From: Pelobates cultripes
Taxonomy: Eukaryota; Chordata; Amphibia; Anura; Pelobatidae
DNA: 64,000 bases
Assembly: GCA_933207985.1 (NCBI GenBank)
Contig: OW240914.1
Span: forward strand, 283,822,470-283,886,469
Direction: 5' to 3'
Position numbers and translations under genes: made by a program. This document shows positions 11,200-21,284 of the stretch, in pieces (positions within the stretch are counted from its first letter, which is position 1; each line of letters begins with the position of its first letter). The notes under the pieces are model-generated. The model did no database searches. It was not told the origin of the DNA and saw only the letters and a list, made by a program, of their open reading frames with translations.

Positions 11200-13535
11200 T
11201 TTGTTGTTATTTAGTCTCTCCATACTTTGTTTTTGAATGACTATAGAATAATAAACAACAGTTTTGCAGTAAATATTTATATTTCTAATTTGTTATTGGG
11301 TAATTTGGTAATCTAGCTGTTGGTATCGTATGTGCCATTTAACCACGCTGCTGTGTTGCGAGAGATAGTCCAAAACGAATAGAAGTGGACTAGCTATGTA
11401 CCCCTTGCATGAAGGTGTATCGGACCTAGCAGGAGTGCTGGGCAGGGACAGGTCTTTCCACTTTCTTATTGAGACATGTTTGAATAACAAAGTAATTAGT
11501 GTATACCCTATAACGTACCGGCTTACTAGTTAATGCAAAGAGGCGAAACGATTAAACTTGGTTGGTGACGGGTGAGGCCCTGCTAGATGCCAATCGGCTT
11601 GATAGGCATTGGCGCGAGGGTATTTCGTGGCCACCGAACGTTGTGGAGGGGTGTCAGCCTCTCGTGACTTTTAAAGCATAAGATAGAATGGGAGTGACAG
11701 GTGGGGCCCTCTCTATGCCACCATGCGAGGCGACTAACTATGAATTGGACCGATGGGCGTACTACCTCCAAGTATGAGGATGGGTGTTGGCCTCGCGGGA
11801 CCACTAACCTAAGGCGTAGAGGCCTGTGAAATTATTAACGATTGGCCTCCTGGTGCCCTGTCAGCCAGTAACGAAGCTAACTAAAGGGAGAAGGATATGG
11901 TGCGTATAAGGACGTGTAAATTGATGTACCTGAGAAAAGTAAGTCAGTCATATGGTTTAACATAAGAAATGGATAGAAGCAGACCTGTAGGGGTTAACAA
12001 GATGGTTGTATGAAATGTGGTATGTGACGTAAAATTATAGATATCCTAGTTTACCTACAGGATAAGTTGCGCAGTTAGTTGCAACCATAAGTAGGAGGTT
12101 GCAGTAAATAGTAGATACCTATCACCTAAAGATGCGATGATGTAACGTACATGTGTGAATCTTAAAAGCTGGCTCATGGACTCAATTTAAATAGTCTGTA
12201 ATTTACCTACCTAACTAGCGTAGGGGTTGTCCTAAATCCTTAGAACCCTGTAACCTGTCAATAAACATAGTTTGAGTAATGCCCTTGAAACAATTGTCCT
12301 TTAACCTATGACCCATTTTGAAAGAAAAATGGCTATTTTAAATGGAAGTGAAAGCAGTAGTCCTGAATGATGAAACTAATGGTATGATGAAATATGCGAG
12401 GGGTGTTATACAAATTTGTAATTTCGTCTAAGCCCCTATGTGGCCAAATGACCAGGGACCATCTTGAGAGAAGAAACTAGGTTCAAGATAAAACGGTAGT
12501 CCTGTTTAAGGAACATAAAACGTGGTAATACAGGCAAGAGAGTATACTATATACTTAAGTAGCATTGAAGTAAGCAGTTAGGTAAGCCACCAGCAGGTGA
12601 TTTGGATAAGGAGCCTACCCTTAGTAAATAATTTTGATTATACACCAAGTCAGAAATTAGATAATGTACTATACTGAACTAGTGATAGTGCCTCATCCCT
12701 AGTTAAGTGTCCCGATCCGGACTTCACTGCATATAGTATAGTATTCTGTTTTCAGACTAGTTTCGGATGAATTTGCAAAAACTGTGCAGTTACATTATAC
12801 CAATTTTTGCACAAAAAACACTATCCGGCCGTAGGGCTTTCGTGAAGACTGTTATACGAAACAGGGGAGCGTTTGTTGAAATTTAAACGAAAGTTTCCCC
12901 GAACCATACAACTTTAATGTGAACTCATGCGAACAGTCATTTGTATGAATGGCTGTAACAAAATGAACAAAATTGAAAAAGCTTGCGATCAGATTTAAAA
13001 CAAATCAATCGGGAGTTGAAACGAACCGGCAGTAACATAAATAGTAAAACTTGCAAACCAACTTAAACAAAATTGTTTGGGAGTTTGAAAAGAAACCAAC
13101 CGAAACATAAACTATTAAAAGCTTGTGAACGGACTTACACAAATCATTCGACATAAAAAAAAAAGTAAACAAAAGGAAGTATGCGGAATTGTACAAGCAA
13201 TTGAGATAGACCTAAACCGTGATGACACAGTGGGGCTGCGACTGTGGCGTGACAGCTCAGAATCTTACGATTTTTTTTTAGTTTACGGTTCCGTCATCAG
13301 AGCTGCAGCCTGGAGGGCTGAAGAGGGCACGATTCTGTAAGCAGAGTGTCACGGCCGGGGAAGACAGCAGGTACAGGTAAACCACAGTGGAAATACAGGT
13401 AAGTTTGCAAGATGGCAACCTGCATATGTCCCGAAAGTAGTCACATGGAAATCGCTAGAACAAGAACGGTGTGGAGCAAGGTAAGGAGTCCCTTTAAGTA
13501 GGGAAATCATGCCCCTCCCACAATTACAGGCAAAA
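11200..13535. other. Unassigned interior of hAT-2
   Basis: About 2.3 kb of mixed composition with no long open frame and no motif I recognise. It is probably another repeat nested in hAT-2 or the remains of its internal region. The 12700-13200 part repeats short phrases (gaac, aaac, cgaaa) without clear periodicity. Confidence 0.4.
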
Positions 13536-13539
13536 GCCA

Positions 13540-13555
13540 GTGTGTGTGAGGGATG

Positions 13556-13595
<40 letters not shown>

Positions 13596-13606
13596 CACAC
13601 ACACTG
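13540..13606. repeat. (TA)n inside a 15-bp inverted repeat
   Basis: An uninterrupted TA run of about 34 bases is flanked by AGTGTGTGTGAGGGA on the left and its exact reverse complement TCCCTCACACACACT on the right. The whole can fold into one long hairpin or extrude as a cruciform. It belongs to the CA-rich tract near the right end of hAT-2. Confidence 0.9.
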
Positions 13607-13774
13607 AACCCATCATATACACATGGAACCCCTCAGACACACATTGTACCCCTCACATACAATTCAACCCTTACACACACTATACTCTCTGGCCCCGCCT
13701 CCGTCTCACTGGACCACTCTGATTAAAAACAGTCCCGGGCCAAATTTGTTTTCCAGTCCAGCCCAGAGGGTGTG

Positions 13775-16335
13775 TATTTATATATCACAAGGAACAAGAG
13801 AATAAACGGAACAGATAAGGGTGTCAATATCTTATTTGTGCCTTGTGTTATATCTTGTGGTTATATCTCATTACATGACATGTGACAATGTTCCTCCAGA
13901 AATTAAATGTTAAATATGCTTATAAATTAAGATAAACATTGTTTTAAATAATTTAAATAGCACTTGGACTGTGCTAATATATGTTTTCCTTACTTTCATT
14001 TTAAATATTTTTTAAATAATATTATTAACCCAGAAAAGCCCATTTTAATGGGAATTAGATGATGACCTCAGTGTATTATTTGACCTCATTAGATATTACA
14101 GCTAACTTTAAGTAATGCAAAGCCTATTTGTATTTACTTATTAAATCTAGAAGCCAGTGCCTAGTGTTTGGAATTATACATTATTTAACTAAAAAAATTA
14201 CATGTATGAATATTTATACACTCAGTCACATCATACTCGCACACACCTTAACAATTATCTCTACAACTTACCTAATAAATCACACACAACTATACCTTAT
14301 TTGCTACTCTCTCATAAGCTTTGCTATCCTTTTCTACACACATCAAATTAGCCACACTGACAGTCACACACAGTGCTAGATTAAGGTCACCTAGAGCCCT
14401 AGGCAGGGTGCCAGATTGGGCCCCCTCCTAGTGCCCTGGGCTCTTTTTCTGTTAGTGTTGTGTGCTGACTGAGTGTTTTGTGTGTGTGAGAGTGTGTCTA
14501 GTGGCTGAGTGCGGTGTGTGGAGGAGACAGAGCTGTGTAGGGAGAGTGTAGGTGGATCTGTTTAGTGACAAAATTGTGTGTGTAGGAGTGTCTGAGTGTT
14601 GCTTGAGTGTTGTGTGTGTAGAGTGAGTGCTGTATATGTGTATATGTATGTGTATGTGCATGCTTATCTTCTCTGGTAATCCAGTGGATCTCTGATGGTG
14701 CAGTGGGGGAGCTCAATGGTCTTTAAATATATAAGGTAGAGACTGGGGGGATAAGAGCAAGTTCACCCTTATGAGTCAGCACCCTGACAGGGACTAAAGT
14801 GACATATGCAACCACAGGAGTTGCAGAGGATGAGGACTTGGGTGTGGCTGCACCCCACTGACTGCAAATTTTATACAACCGCACATCTGACTGATCTGAA
14901 ATGGAGATGAGGGGAGGATTACTTATTTCTTATGAGGGGCTGGCCTGGACAGCTCAGATGGCCTAAGATACCACCGGCATCCAGACGGATTCCCCGACTA
15001 CCTGCCAACTGGTGGAGTGGATGCCCTGACCTACTGAGTCTGTGGGGGTCCTCTGTAGGACCTGCCCCTGGTGCTGCGAGCCCGGTGGACCAGGAGGTTG
15101 CGGGCCTTCGGGAGGACCGGTGGCCGAGAGAGGCGCGCAACACCCCCAAGTGTGTGGCCTGTGCCAGGAGAGACAGGGGAGCACATGCTCCACAGAAGCT
15201 TGAGAGGTGCTGGGGAGGTGCAGGGGGCAAATGGTTCTCGGACTCTAGGTGTGGGGGTCTTGTGGACGATTTCCGCCTCTGAGTGCCCACAGGGCCATGG
15301 AAAGCCCTGCTGGTGGGCTGAGACCTGTCCGGGGAGGACAGATGGAGACCCGGCGCACTGGGGTCATATTGTAGCTGTGTCATGGACGGCCTGAATCTGA
15401 TAATTACAGAGTCCTAGGCTATGGTCATTTTGATTGTATTTACTCACCATTTTGACTTTTCACTTTAATTGCAATATATATTTTTGTTATAATTTTGCAA
15501 GGTTACTACTGATAGATAAGCACTCGACCTTGCAGCAATGACCTAAAACTATGTTTTTTATTATTATTACAGTCTTTTCTTGTCTGCATATTACCATGTT
15601 AACTTGTCGCATAGCCATAAACCGGTCAGGCAGTCCATGGTTTAAGCTTACTGCTAACACTTAACGACAGAGTACAGCTCAGTCCGAATGATTCACAGAC
15701 AGATAGATACCTATACAGTCTTATTGTAGTGCAAAATACAGCTTCATCGACATTTAATGCTTTTTTATATGCTGTCGTTCCATGAACATATAAATTATTG
15801 TTAGCGTTACTGTTATGTGTTAGAAAATTGCTGTTATCTAACCAGACTTAAACATTTTTGCGCAGCTGGTAGAATTCACCTGCATAGTTGTAAGGTATTT
15901 GATAAAAGGCACATAAATATAACATCCTCTGACATAACGCATGCCGTATTGCCACATACCGCCTTACTGAGAGACAGGAAGCTACATACCGCTCGCACCC
16001 ACTGTGATCATACAACACGCTTTGTCTAAAACATCTAGCGCATACATCTTGCTTGGGAAGCGCCCGCTTAACGCTCACGGACCTAAATATAACTGCAACT
16101 TACTAAGAGGTGTGCATTCCTTATTTGACGTGCATTTAAGCAAGTGCTGCATTCATTAGCCATCTTATACCTAGCTTCCGCATATACTATGCACAACTTT
16201 TAATCACCTTTCAGTTTTTCCCTTTTATTTATTTTTTGTTGCTACCAACGCTCTTCTCTTCCATCCGCTTTTACGAATTTGCTTTCACTGCCTCATGCAA
16301 TGTAAGCATATGTTTCCTAAGCATGAGTCACTGAG
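13775..16335. other. Unassigned repeats between hAT-2 and Ngaro-A
   Basis: 13775-14360 is AT-rich with nothing recognised. 14368 onward starts with CAGTGCTAGATTAAGG, like the end of a hAT element, followed by a GT-rich tract (14455-14660). 14925-15420 is a GC-rich block with overlapping open frames on both strands that match no family I know; it may be a repeat UTR. 15421-16335 is AT-rich without recognisable features. Confidence 0.4.
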
Positions 16336-16493
16336 AGATATCCCCTGGACTGCAAGGAAGGGGAGGCATGACTGCTGCCCTGCAGTAAGGGGTGGGAATA
16401 TAAAAGATACAATGTTGCCTATATAGTGGGATATAAGAGGGAGATCAAGGGGGTGGGACTCACCAGTGCAGAAGGAGCAGTCTGGAACAGTTT
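16336..16493 (+). repeat. Ngaro-A repeat A1 with possible TATA box
   Basis: The left 158-bp repeat is near-identical to A2 (21524-21681). It contains TATAAAAG at 16399-16406, a candidate core promoter for the genomic RNA, and TGACTGCTG at 16369-16377, the inverted partner of the CAGCAGTCA that ends each B repeat. Ngaro-B has the same layout but no TATA box at this place. Confidence 0.85.
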
Positions 16494-16611
16494 TCAAAGT
16501 TTCAGAGCCCTTTAGCTTCTAGCCTTCTGCTGTTAAAAAAAAAAAAAGAATTTAGTTAGAATTTAGTTACTTTACTCCAGTGTTAACTGCAAGCTAGGCC
16601 TTCCCTGCAAG

Positions 16612-18227
16612 ATGGCTGAATTGTCAAGGGAGGCTTTGCTGGGGGTGCTGCAGGCCTACCTGGCGTCCAATGGATCCGGTTCTCTGGCAGAGCTGATGGC
16701 CGACCTTCCCCAGGCCCGCATGGCCGTGGAGCAGCCGGTGGCGGAGACCCCTTCTCTGGCCCGCGGGAGGAGGCCGAGCGGGCAGCAGTCGGCGCCGGAG
16801 CATGGAGGCGGTGATGGCGGATCCCGGGCTTCCAGGAGGCAGCCGCGGGTGGTGAGAGCTGCGGTGAGGCGGGCCCAAGATGGCGGAGCGCGGGAAGAGC
16901 GCTCGCGCAGTCCTCCTTCTCTTCCGGTCTGGCAGGAAGTGATGCATCGACGTCACAAGGGGCGCGTACGTGACGGACGCACGGCGCACAGTGCGGACGT
17001 CACAGGCCCCACCGGAGAACCTGGAAGTGCGTGAAAATGCGGCGCCGGAGCCCCAGGGGAGCCGTGGGGGCGCCCAAGATCGGGATCGGAGGGCTGTACA
17101 GCCCAGGAGAAGGCTGGGGGCGGATGCCCTGCAGCAAGGAGAGCCCAGAACTCGGGGACTGCCGGACAGGAGTCCAACATGGGACAGCATCCAGAGGAGG
17201 CTGCAGGAGGACTCAGAATCCGGATCAGAGGAGGAAGAGTTGGACCATAGGACGGCTCCCAGACCTCGCCAACCTGAGCAGGCTACCGTGGCAGCTCCAC
17301 TAAGCGGTGAGTTGGCTTGCGCTAGCGCTTGGGGTAGCCTAGCTGGGGGACAGGGTGCGCTAGGGCAGGAGCAGGCTGCGGATAGGGAATTGTTGCGCTT
17401 GCTCAGGGCAGTGGTAGATAGGTTTCCAGCTGCGCATAGCCAATCAGGGGACGTGCGCAGGGTGCTGGAGTCGGCTCCAGCTGATAGGGCTCAGGCGGGG
17501 GGGGTTCCGTCCCTCTCTACCGGGTTGTGAACTGTCCCCCTTGGGCATGCATGTCCCAGGGGAGACGCGGGATAAGATTATTAAAGGGGAATTTGTGGAC
17601 TTTTTGTCCCTGGTTTCCCCGGACAGGGATTCTGTGGATCGACCACGTCGTGGCGAGCCACAGGACCCCGAGAAGGGTAAGCAAATCCCACGAACGTTTG
17701 GGAATTGGTTACAGGGTTTCGCGGTTTTCGCAAGTATTCTGACCCGTCGGTTCCCGGATAGGGCGCCGCAGCTGTTCGGATACTTGGATCTGATTTGGGG
17801 TGCGTATAAGGTGTATGGCGGGCAGAGCTGGTTCCGTTACGACCAGCAGTTCCGGCAGAAGATGGCGGCGTGTCCTGGATTGGACTTCGGCACGCAGGAT
17901 GGCAGCCTGTGGCTGTTGCTCATGACGCCTAGTCGTCCGGCGTCTTTTCCAGGGGCAGCCGGCGCCGGCGCCGGAGCTTCCTCCGGTGCGCCGGCTGGGC
18001 AGAAAAGGGGAGTGTGCTGGCTCTTCAATGAGAGCCACTGCAGGTGGTACTCCTCCTGTAGGTTCAAGCACGAGTGCTCACATTGCGGAGGGGCTCACCC
18101 CGCCATGAGATGCTTCAAGAAGGCGAAGCAGTCCATTCCCAAGGCAGGGTCACGAGAGGATGGTTCCAAGGGGGAGGACACCAGTGAGCGTGGCAAGGAT
18201 GTTGCCATGGCTCGAGGCCTACCCTAA
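16612..18227 (+). pseudogene. Ngaro-A gag, frameshifted
   Basis: Gag would be the structural RNA-binding protein of the particle. The ATG at 16612 follows the A1 leader and starts MAELSREALLGVLQAYLASN, similar to the Ngaro-B Gag start. The frame passes from phase 1 (16612-17034) to phase 2 (to 17530) to phase 3 (17541-18227), so at least two indels have occurred. The last part is well kept: GKQIPRTFGNWLQGF, GYLDLIWGAYKVYGG and a cysteine/histidine region ending in a CX2CX3HX4C knuckle. The codons GGT-AAG of GKQ (17676-17681) form a strong 5' splice site. The early part is very CpG-rich. Confidence 0.88.
16873..17035 (+). promoter_or_regulatory. Candidate internal promoter in Ngaro-A gag
   Basis: Within CpG-rich gag sequence lie CAAGATGGCGG (about 16876-16886, YY1 core-promoter type), AGGAAGTGA (about 16932-16940, ETS type) and two CRE-like GACGTCAC (about 16950 and 16999). 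Ngaro-B has the same order at the equivalent place. The motifs are seen; promoter function is inferred. Confidence 0.4.
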
Positions 18228-19667
18228 ACGCTGCAATGCCGCGGTGTTGGAGGAAGGGTTTTCAGTCGGATTCTGGATCCCCTTTGTCTCCTCGGCGGAG
18301 CCACGGTTGGCAGATAATCTTCGGTCGGTCAAGGGTAAGGAGGAAGTTTTGGGTGCCAAGTTGGAAAAAGAATTGTCATTGGGGCGCATGGCGGGGCCGT
18401 TTTCTTACCCCCCATTTCCCAACTTGCGGGTATCGCCCTTGGGGCTGGTACCTAAAAAGGAGCCTTGCTCCTTTCGGTTGATTCATCACCTGTCCTACCC
18501 GGCTGGGAGGTCGGTGAACGATGATATCGATAAGGAATTCAGCAGGGTGCGTTATGCTTCGTTTGACAGGGCCCTGTCATTGGTTAGGGAAGCGGGGTTG
18601 GGGGCTCTCCTGGATAAATCGGACATCGAATCGGCCTTTCGGTTATTGCCGGTTCACCCAGAATGTTATCACCTGCTGGGTTGTCAATTCCAGGGGTCGT
18701 TTTTCTACGACATGTGCCTTCCCATGGGTTGTTCGATATCGTGTTCTTATTTTGAAATGTTTTCCTCGTTTTTGGAATGGTCTGTGGTTCAGTATTCGGG
18801 TTTGTATTCGGTGATCTCGACGACTTCTTGTTTGTGAGTCCTCGGGAGGGTGACGGATGTTCTCGGTTGTTGGCGGCCTTCCGCGCAGTGTCCGCGTGGT
18901 TTGGCGTACCAGTGGCGGAGCAGAAGACGGAGGGGCCAGCCACTAGGCTGTCGTTTTTGGGCATCGAGATTGACACCGTGGACATGGTTTTTCGCTTACC
19001 GGACGAAAAGCTAATGGTCCTGCTCAAGCAGATTGACTTGGTAAAATCGGCTCGGAAGGTACAGTTGCGCACGATGCAAGTACTGCTGGGTCACCTAGCC
19101 TTTGCTTGCAGAGTCTTGCCCATGGGGCGGGCCTTTTGCCGGCGCTTGTCATTGGCGACGGTTGGTATCAGGGAGGCTCACCATTTTATTCGGGTGTCGG
19201 CCAAACTTAGGGCTGACTTGCAGGTATGGAGCGTCTTCCTGGGTAGGTATAACGGCCGATCATGCTGGTTGCGGGAAGCGGTTCCCAATGCCGAACTTGA
19301 ACTGTATACGGATGCATCGGGATCGGTAGGGTTTGGGGCTTACTTTCAGGGCAAGTGGTGTGCGGCTGCTTGGCCGGCGGCGTGGCGTGAGCTGGAGTTG
19401 ATGCAGAACCTTACGTTCTTGGAGCTGTTCCCCATAGTGGTGGCGCTAGCACTGTGGGGGGACGAATTGCGGAACCGGGTGGTGGTTTTTCACACGGATA
19501 ACATGAGTGTGGTCCATGTGATTAACCGATCATCGTCTGCATCTCCTCCAGTGCTGTCTCTCTTGCGTCACCTAGTGCTGCTGAGCTTACAGTTTAATGT
19601 GTGGTTGCAGGCTCGGCATGTTCCAGGGGTTTTGAATGTGGTGGCTGACTCTCTTTCTCGGTTTCAG
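17677..19667 (+). promoter_or_regulatory. Predicted intron joining gag to YR, Ngaro-A
   Basis: The predicted 5' splice site is AAGG|GTAAGC (exon ends 17676). The 3' site is a branch-like CTGAC, a pyrimidine tract and TTTCAG|TGGG (exon begins 19668). Joining G of the gag Gly codon to TG gives a sense codon and enters the YR frame exactly. The intron would be 1991 bases; Ngaro-B gives 1985 with the same signals. An alternative 3' site at 20637 would join gag to the hydrolase frame in the same phase. Confidence 0.5.
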
Positions 19668-19757
19668 TGGGACCGTTTTCGGGAGTCGGCCCCGGAAGCA
19701 GATCAGGAGGGTCTTCGCTGCCCGGCATACTTATGGGACCTGGTTTCGGAGGGCTGA
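18160..19757 (+). pseudogene. Ngaro-A reverse transcriptase/RNase H, frameshifted
   Basis: This polymerase copies element RNA. The frame overlaps the gag end by 68 bases in the +1 phase and has an ATG at 18160 that is conserved in Ngaro-B. RT motifs include PLGLVPKKEP, FRLIHHLSYP, LDKSDIESAFRLLPVHP and CLPMGCSISC. An indel just before 18815 shifts the frame immediately upstream of the LDDFLFV active site. The next frame runs to 19757 with LSFLGIEIDT and an RNase H carrying LYTDAS, LELFPI, FHTDN and VVADSLSR (the D-E-D-D residues). Its last 91 bases overlap the YR frame. Confidence 0.92.
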
Positions 19758-20627
19758 TGTCCTTGGTGTCGGCATCGTTGTCGGCGGCTACGTGGAAGGC
19801 ATACAGGTCGGTATGGGTAGGTTGGCTGTCGTGTGTGGAGGGGTCTGATCGTATGTCATCGGGGTCTGCCCGGTTCTCAGTGACGTTACGCTATATGAGT
19901 AGGCTCCTGGAGCAAGGTCAATCATGCGCGTCGGCGGAGAGAGCGCTGTCGGCTCTGTCATTTTGTTTCGGTTTCTAGGCTGGCGGGACATAACGAAGGA
20001 GTTTTGCCTGCAGCGGGTTCTGCGCTGTTGGAGGACCCAGAGGCGTCCGGACCGGCGGCGTCCGATTTCAGTGGAGCTGTTGTGGCAGTTGATGGGGGCA
20101 TTGCCGGGGGTCTGTGTCTCGGTATCAGAGAGTCGGTTGTTCCAGGTTAGTTTTGCGCTGTGTTTCTTCGGGGCATTGCGGGTGGGGGAGCTTGTCGCCC
20201 CAATCGCCGTTCGGTTTCTCCTCTCTTGCTGTCAGATGTGCGTTGGACGGATGGGTTTGTGGACCTGCATATCCGCAGATCCAAGACAGATCAAGCTGGT
20301 GCTGGTGTGTGGCTCAGGGTGGGGAGCTGTGGTGGTGAGTATTGTCCGGTCCGGCTCTTCCAACAGTATATGGCGAGTCGGCCAGCGGCGGCCTCATTGT
20401 TGGTGCATGCGGATGGGTCCCCGCTTACGCGTTTTCAGTTCGCATCAGTGTTGGGTAGAGCTCTGGTGGACTGCGGTCAAGATCCATCCGGGTTCTCGCC
20501 CCATTCCTTCAGGATCGGGGCCGCTACTCAGGCTAGCGGTATGGGTTTGGCAGGCTTGGTGGTGCAGCGATTAGGCAGATGGTCTTCTAGGCGGTTTCAG
20601 CTGTATGTTCGTCCACAATTGTTATAA
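19668..20627 (+). pseudogene. Ngaro-A tyrosine recombinase, frameshifted
   Basis: This integrase-like recombinase would insert a circular DNA copy. The frame opens after a stop at 19646-19648, has no ATG near its start and begins at a predicted 3' splice site (19668). It reads GPFSGVG...LVSASLSAATWKAYRSVW, shifts near 19970 to a frame with FFGALRVGELV (catalytic Arg), and shifts again before 20220 to a frame with RRSKTDQ (Lys), HSFRIGAATQ (HxxR) and LGRWSS...LYVRP (Tyr). All catalytic residues are present but spread over three frames. It ends with TAA at 20625-20627. Confidence 0.92.
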
Positions 20628-20637
20628 TTTGTTTCAG

Positions 20638-21284
20638 GTTGCGTCCCCCATTACGTATGGATCTTGGGGCATTCGTTTATATATTGGGCAGCTCGACGGG
20701 CTCAGTCTCGCTCCTATGGACGGAACCTAGGGATCTCCATGGACATAGCAAGGGTTCGCTGGAGGGGTGTTCGGGGTCTGTCCTGGAGTCAAGTCTATCC
20801 GGAGTGCGTGGCCCTGAGCAGGTTCGTGTCGGGGGCGGTTACAATTGTGATCCATGCGGGAGGTAATGATTTAGGGAGGGTTAGATCGGTGGATCTGATG
20901 CACTCTGTCAAGCACGACTTGGCCCGGTGTTTGGCACTATTCTCAGGTTGTACTCTGATTTGGTCGGAGATTGTTCCCCGTCCTGGCTGGCAGGTCTTGC
21001 CGCATGCCAAGGGCCTGGAGCGGAGCAGGCGCAAGCTCAACATGACGATCTCTCGGTTTGTGCGGCGGCTTGGTGGTGTGGCGGTTCGGCATGTGGAGCT
21101 GGAGGGGGACAATCGGAATTTGATGAGGGCGGACGGAGTGCACCTGAACCAAATAGGATTGGACATTTTTAATGCGGGTCTGCAGTCGGGTATAGAAAAG
21201 GCGCTGGCTGCGGGGGGCGCGATGCCGGGTAAAGAGAGGGAGGGCTGGCATCGCGGTGGCGGAGTTCCTGGCCAGCGCACGTAA
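20638..21284 (+). CDS. Ngaro-A SGNH hydrolase, intact frame
   Basis: A predicted SGNH/GDSL-type hydrolase, a known accessory protein of vertebrate Ngaro elements; its substrate is unknown. The 215-codon open stretch includes GHSFIYWA (block I, with GHS for the usual GDS), IHAGGNDLG (block III Gly and Asn) and ADGVHLNQIG (block V Asp and His). There is no ATG at the start: the frame is the same as that of YR and lies four codons after the YR TAA. It begins at a good 3' splice site, AATTTGTTTCAG|GT, in the phase fitting the gag splice donor. The stop lies 28 bases into repeat B1. It is the only unbroken gene of Ngaro-A. Confidence 0.82.

Larger units (their letters stand above)
9951..13766. mobile_element. 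Non-autonomous hAT-type transposon (hAT-2)
   Basis: The ends CAGGCCGGGACTGG (9951) and reverse-strand CTGGGCTGGACTGG (13766) are flanked by a perfect 8-bp duplication, AGGGTGTG, at 9943-9950 and 13767-13774. It is a relative of hAT-1: both contain the subterminal region with the element-specific hairpins and CA-rich tracts near the right end. The 3.8 kb length is due to internal additions, including a Penelope-like UTR fragment (about 10640-11180) and about 2 kb of unassigned sequence (11200-13350). No transposase seen. Confidence 0.85.

Noticed and set aside
16624..17190. Minus-strand 188-codon frame over Ngaro-A gag, and similar plus-strand frames over Ngaro-B gag (27043-27763)
   Set aside because: Antisense shadows of GC-rich gag sequence with no domain.
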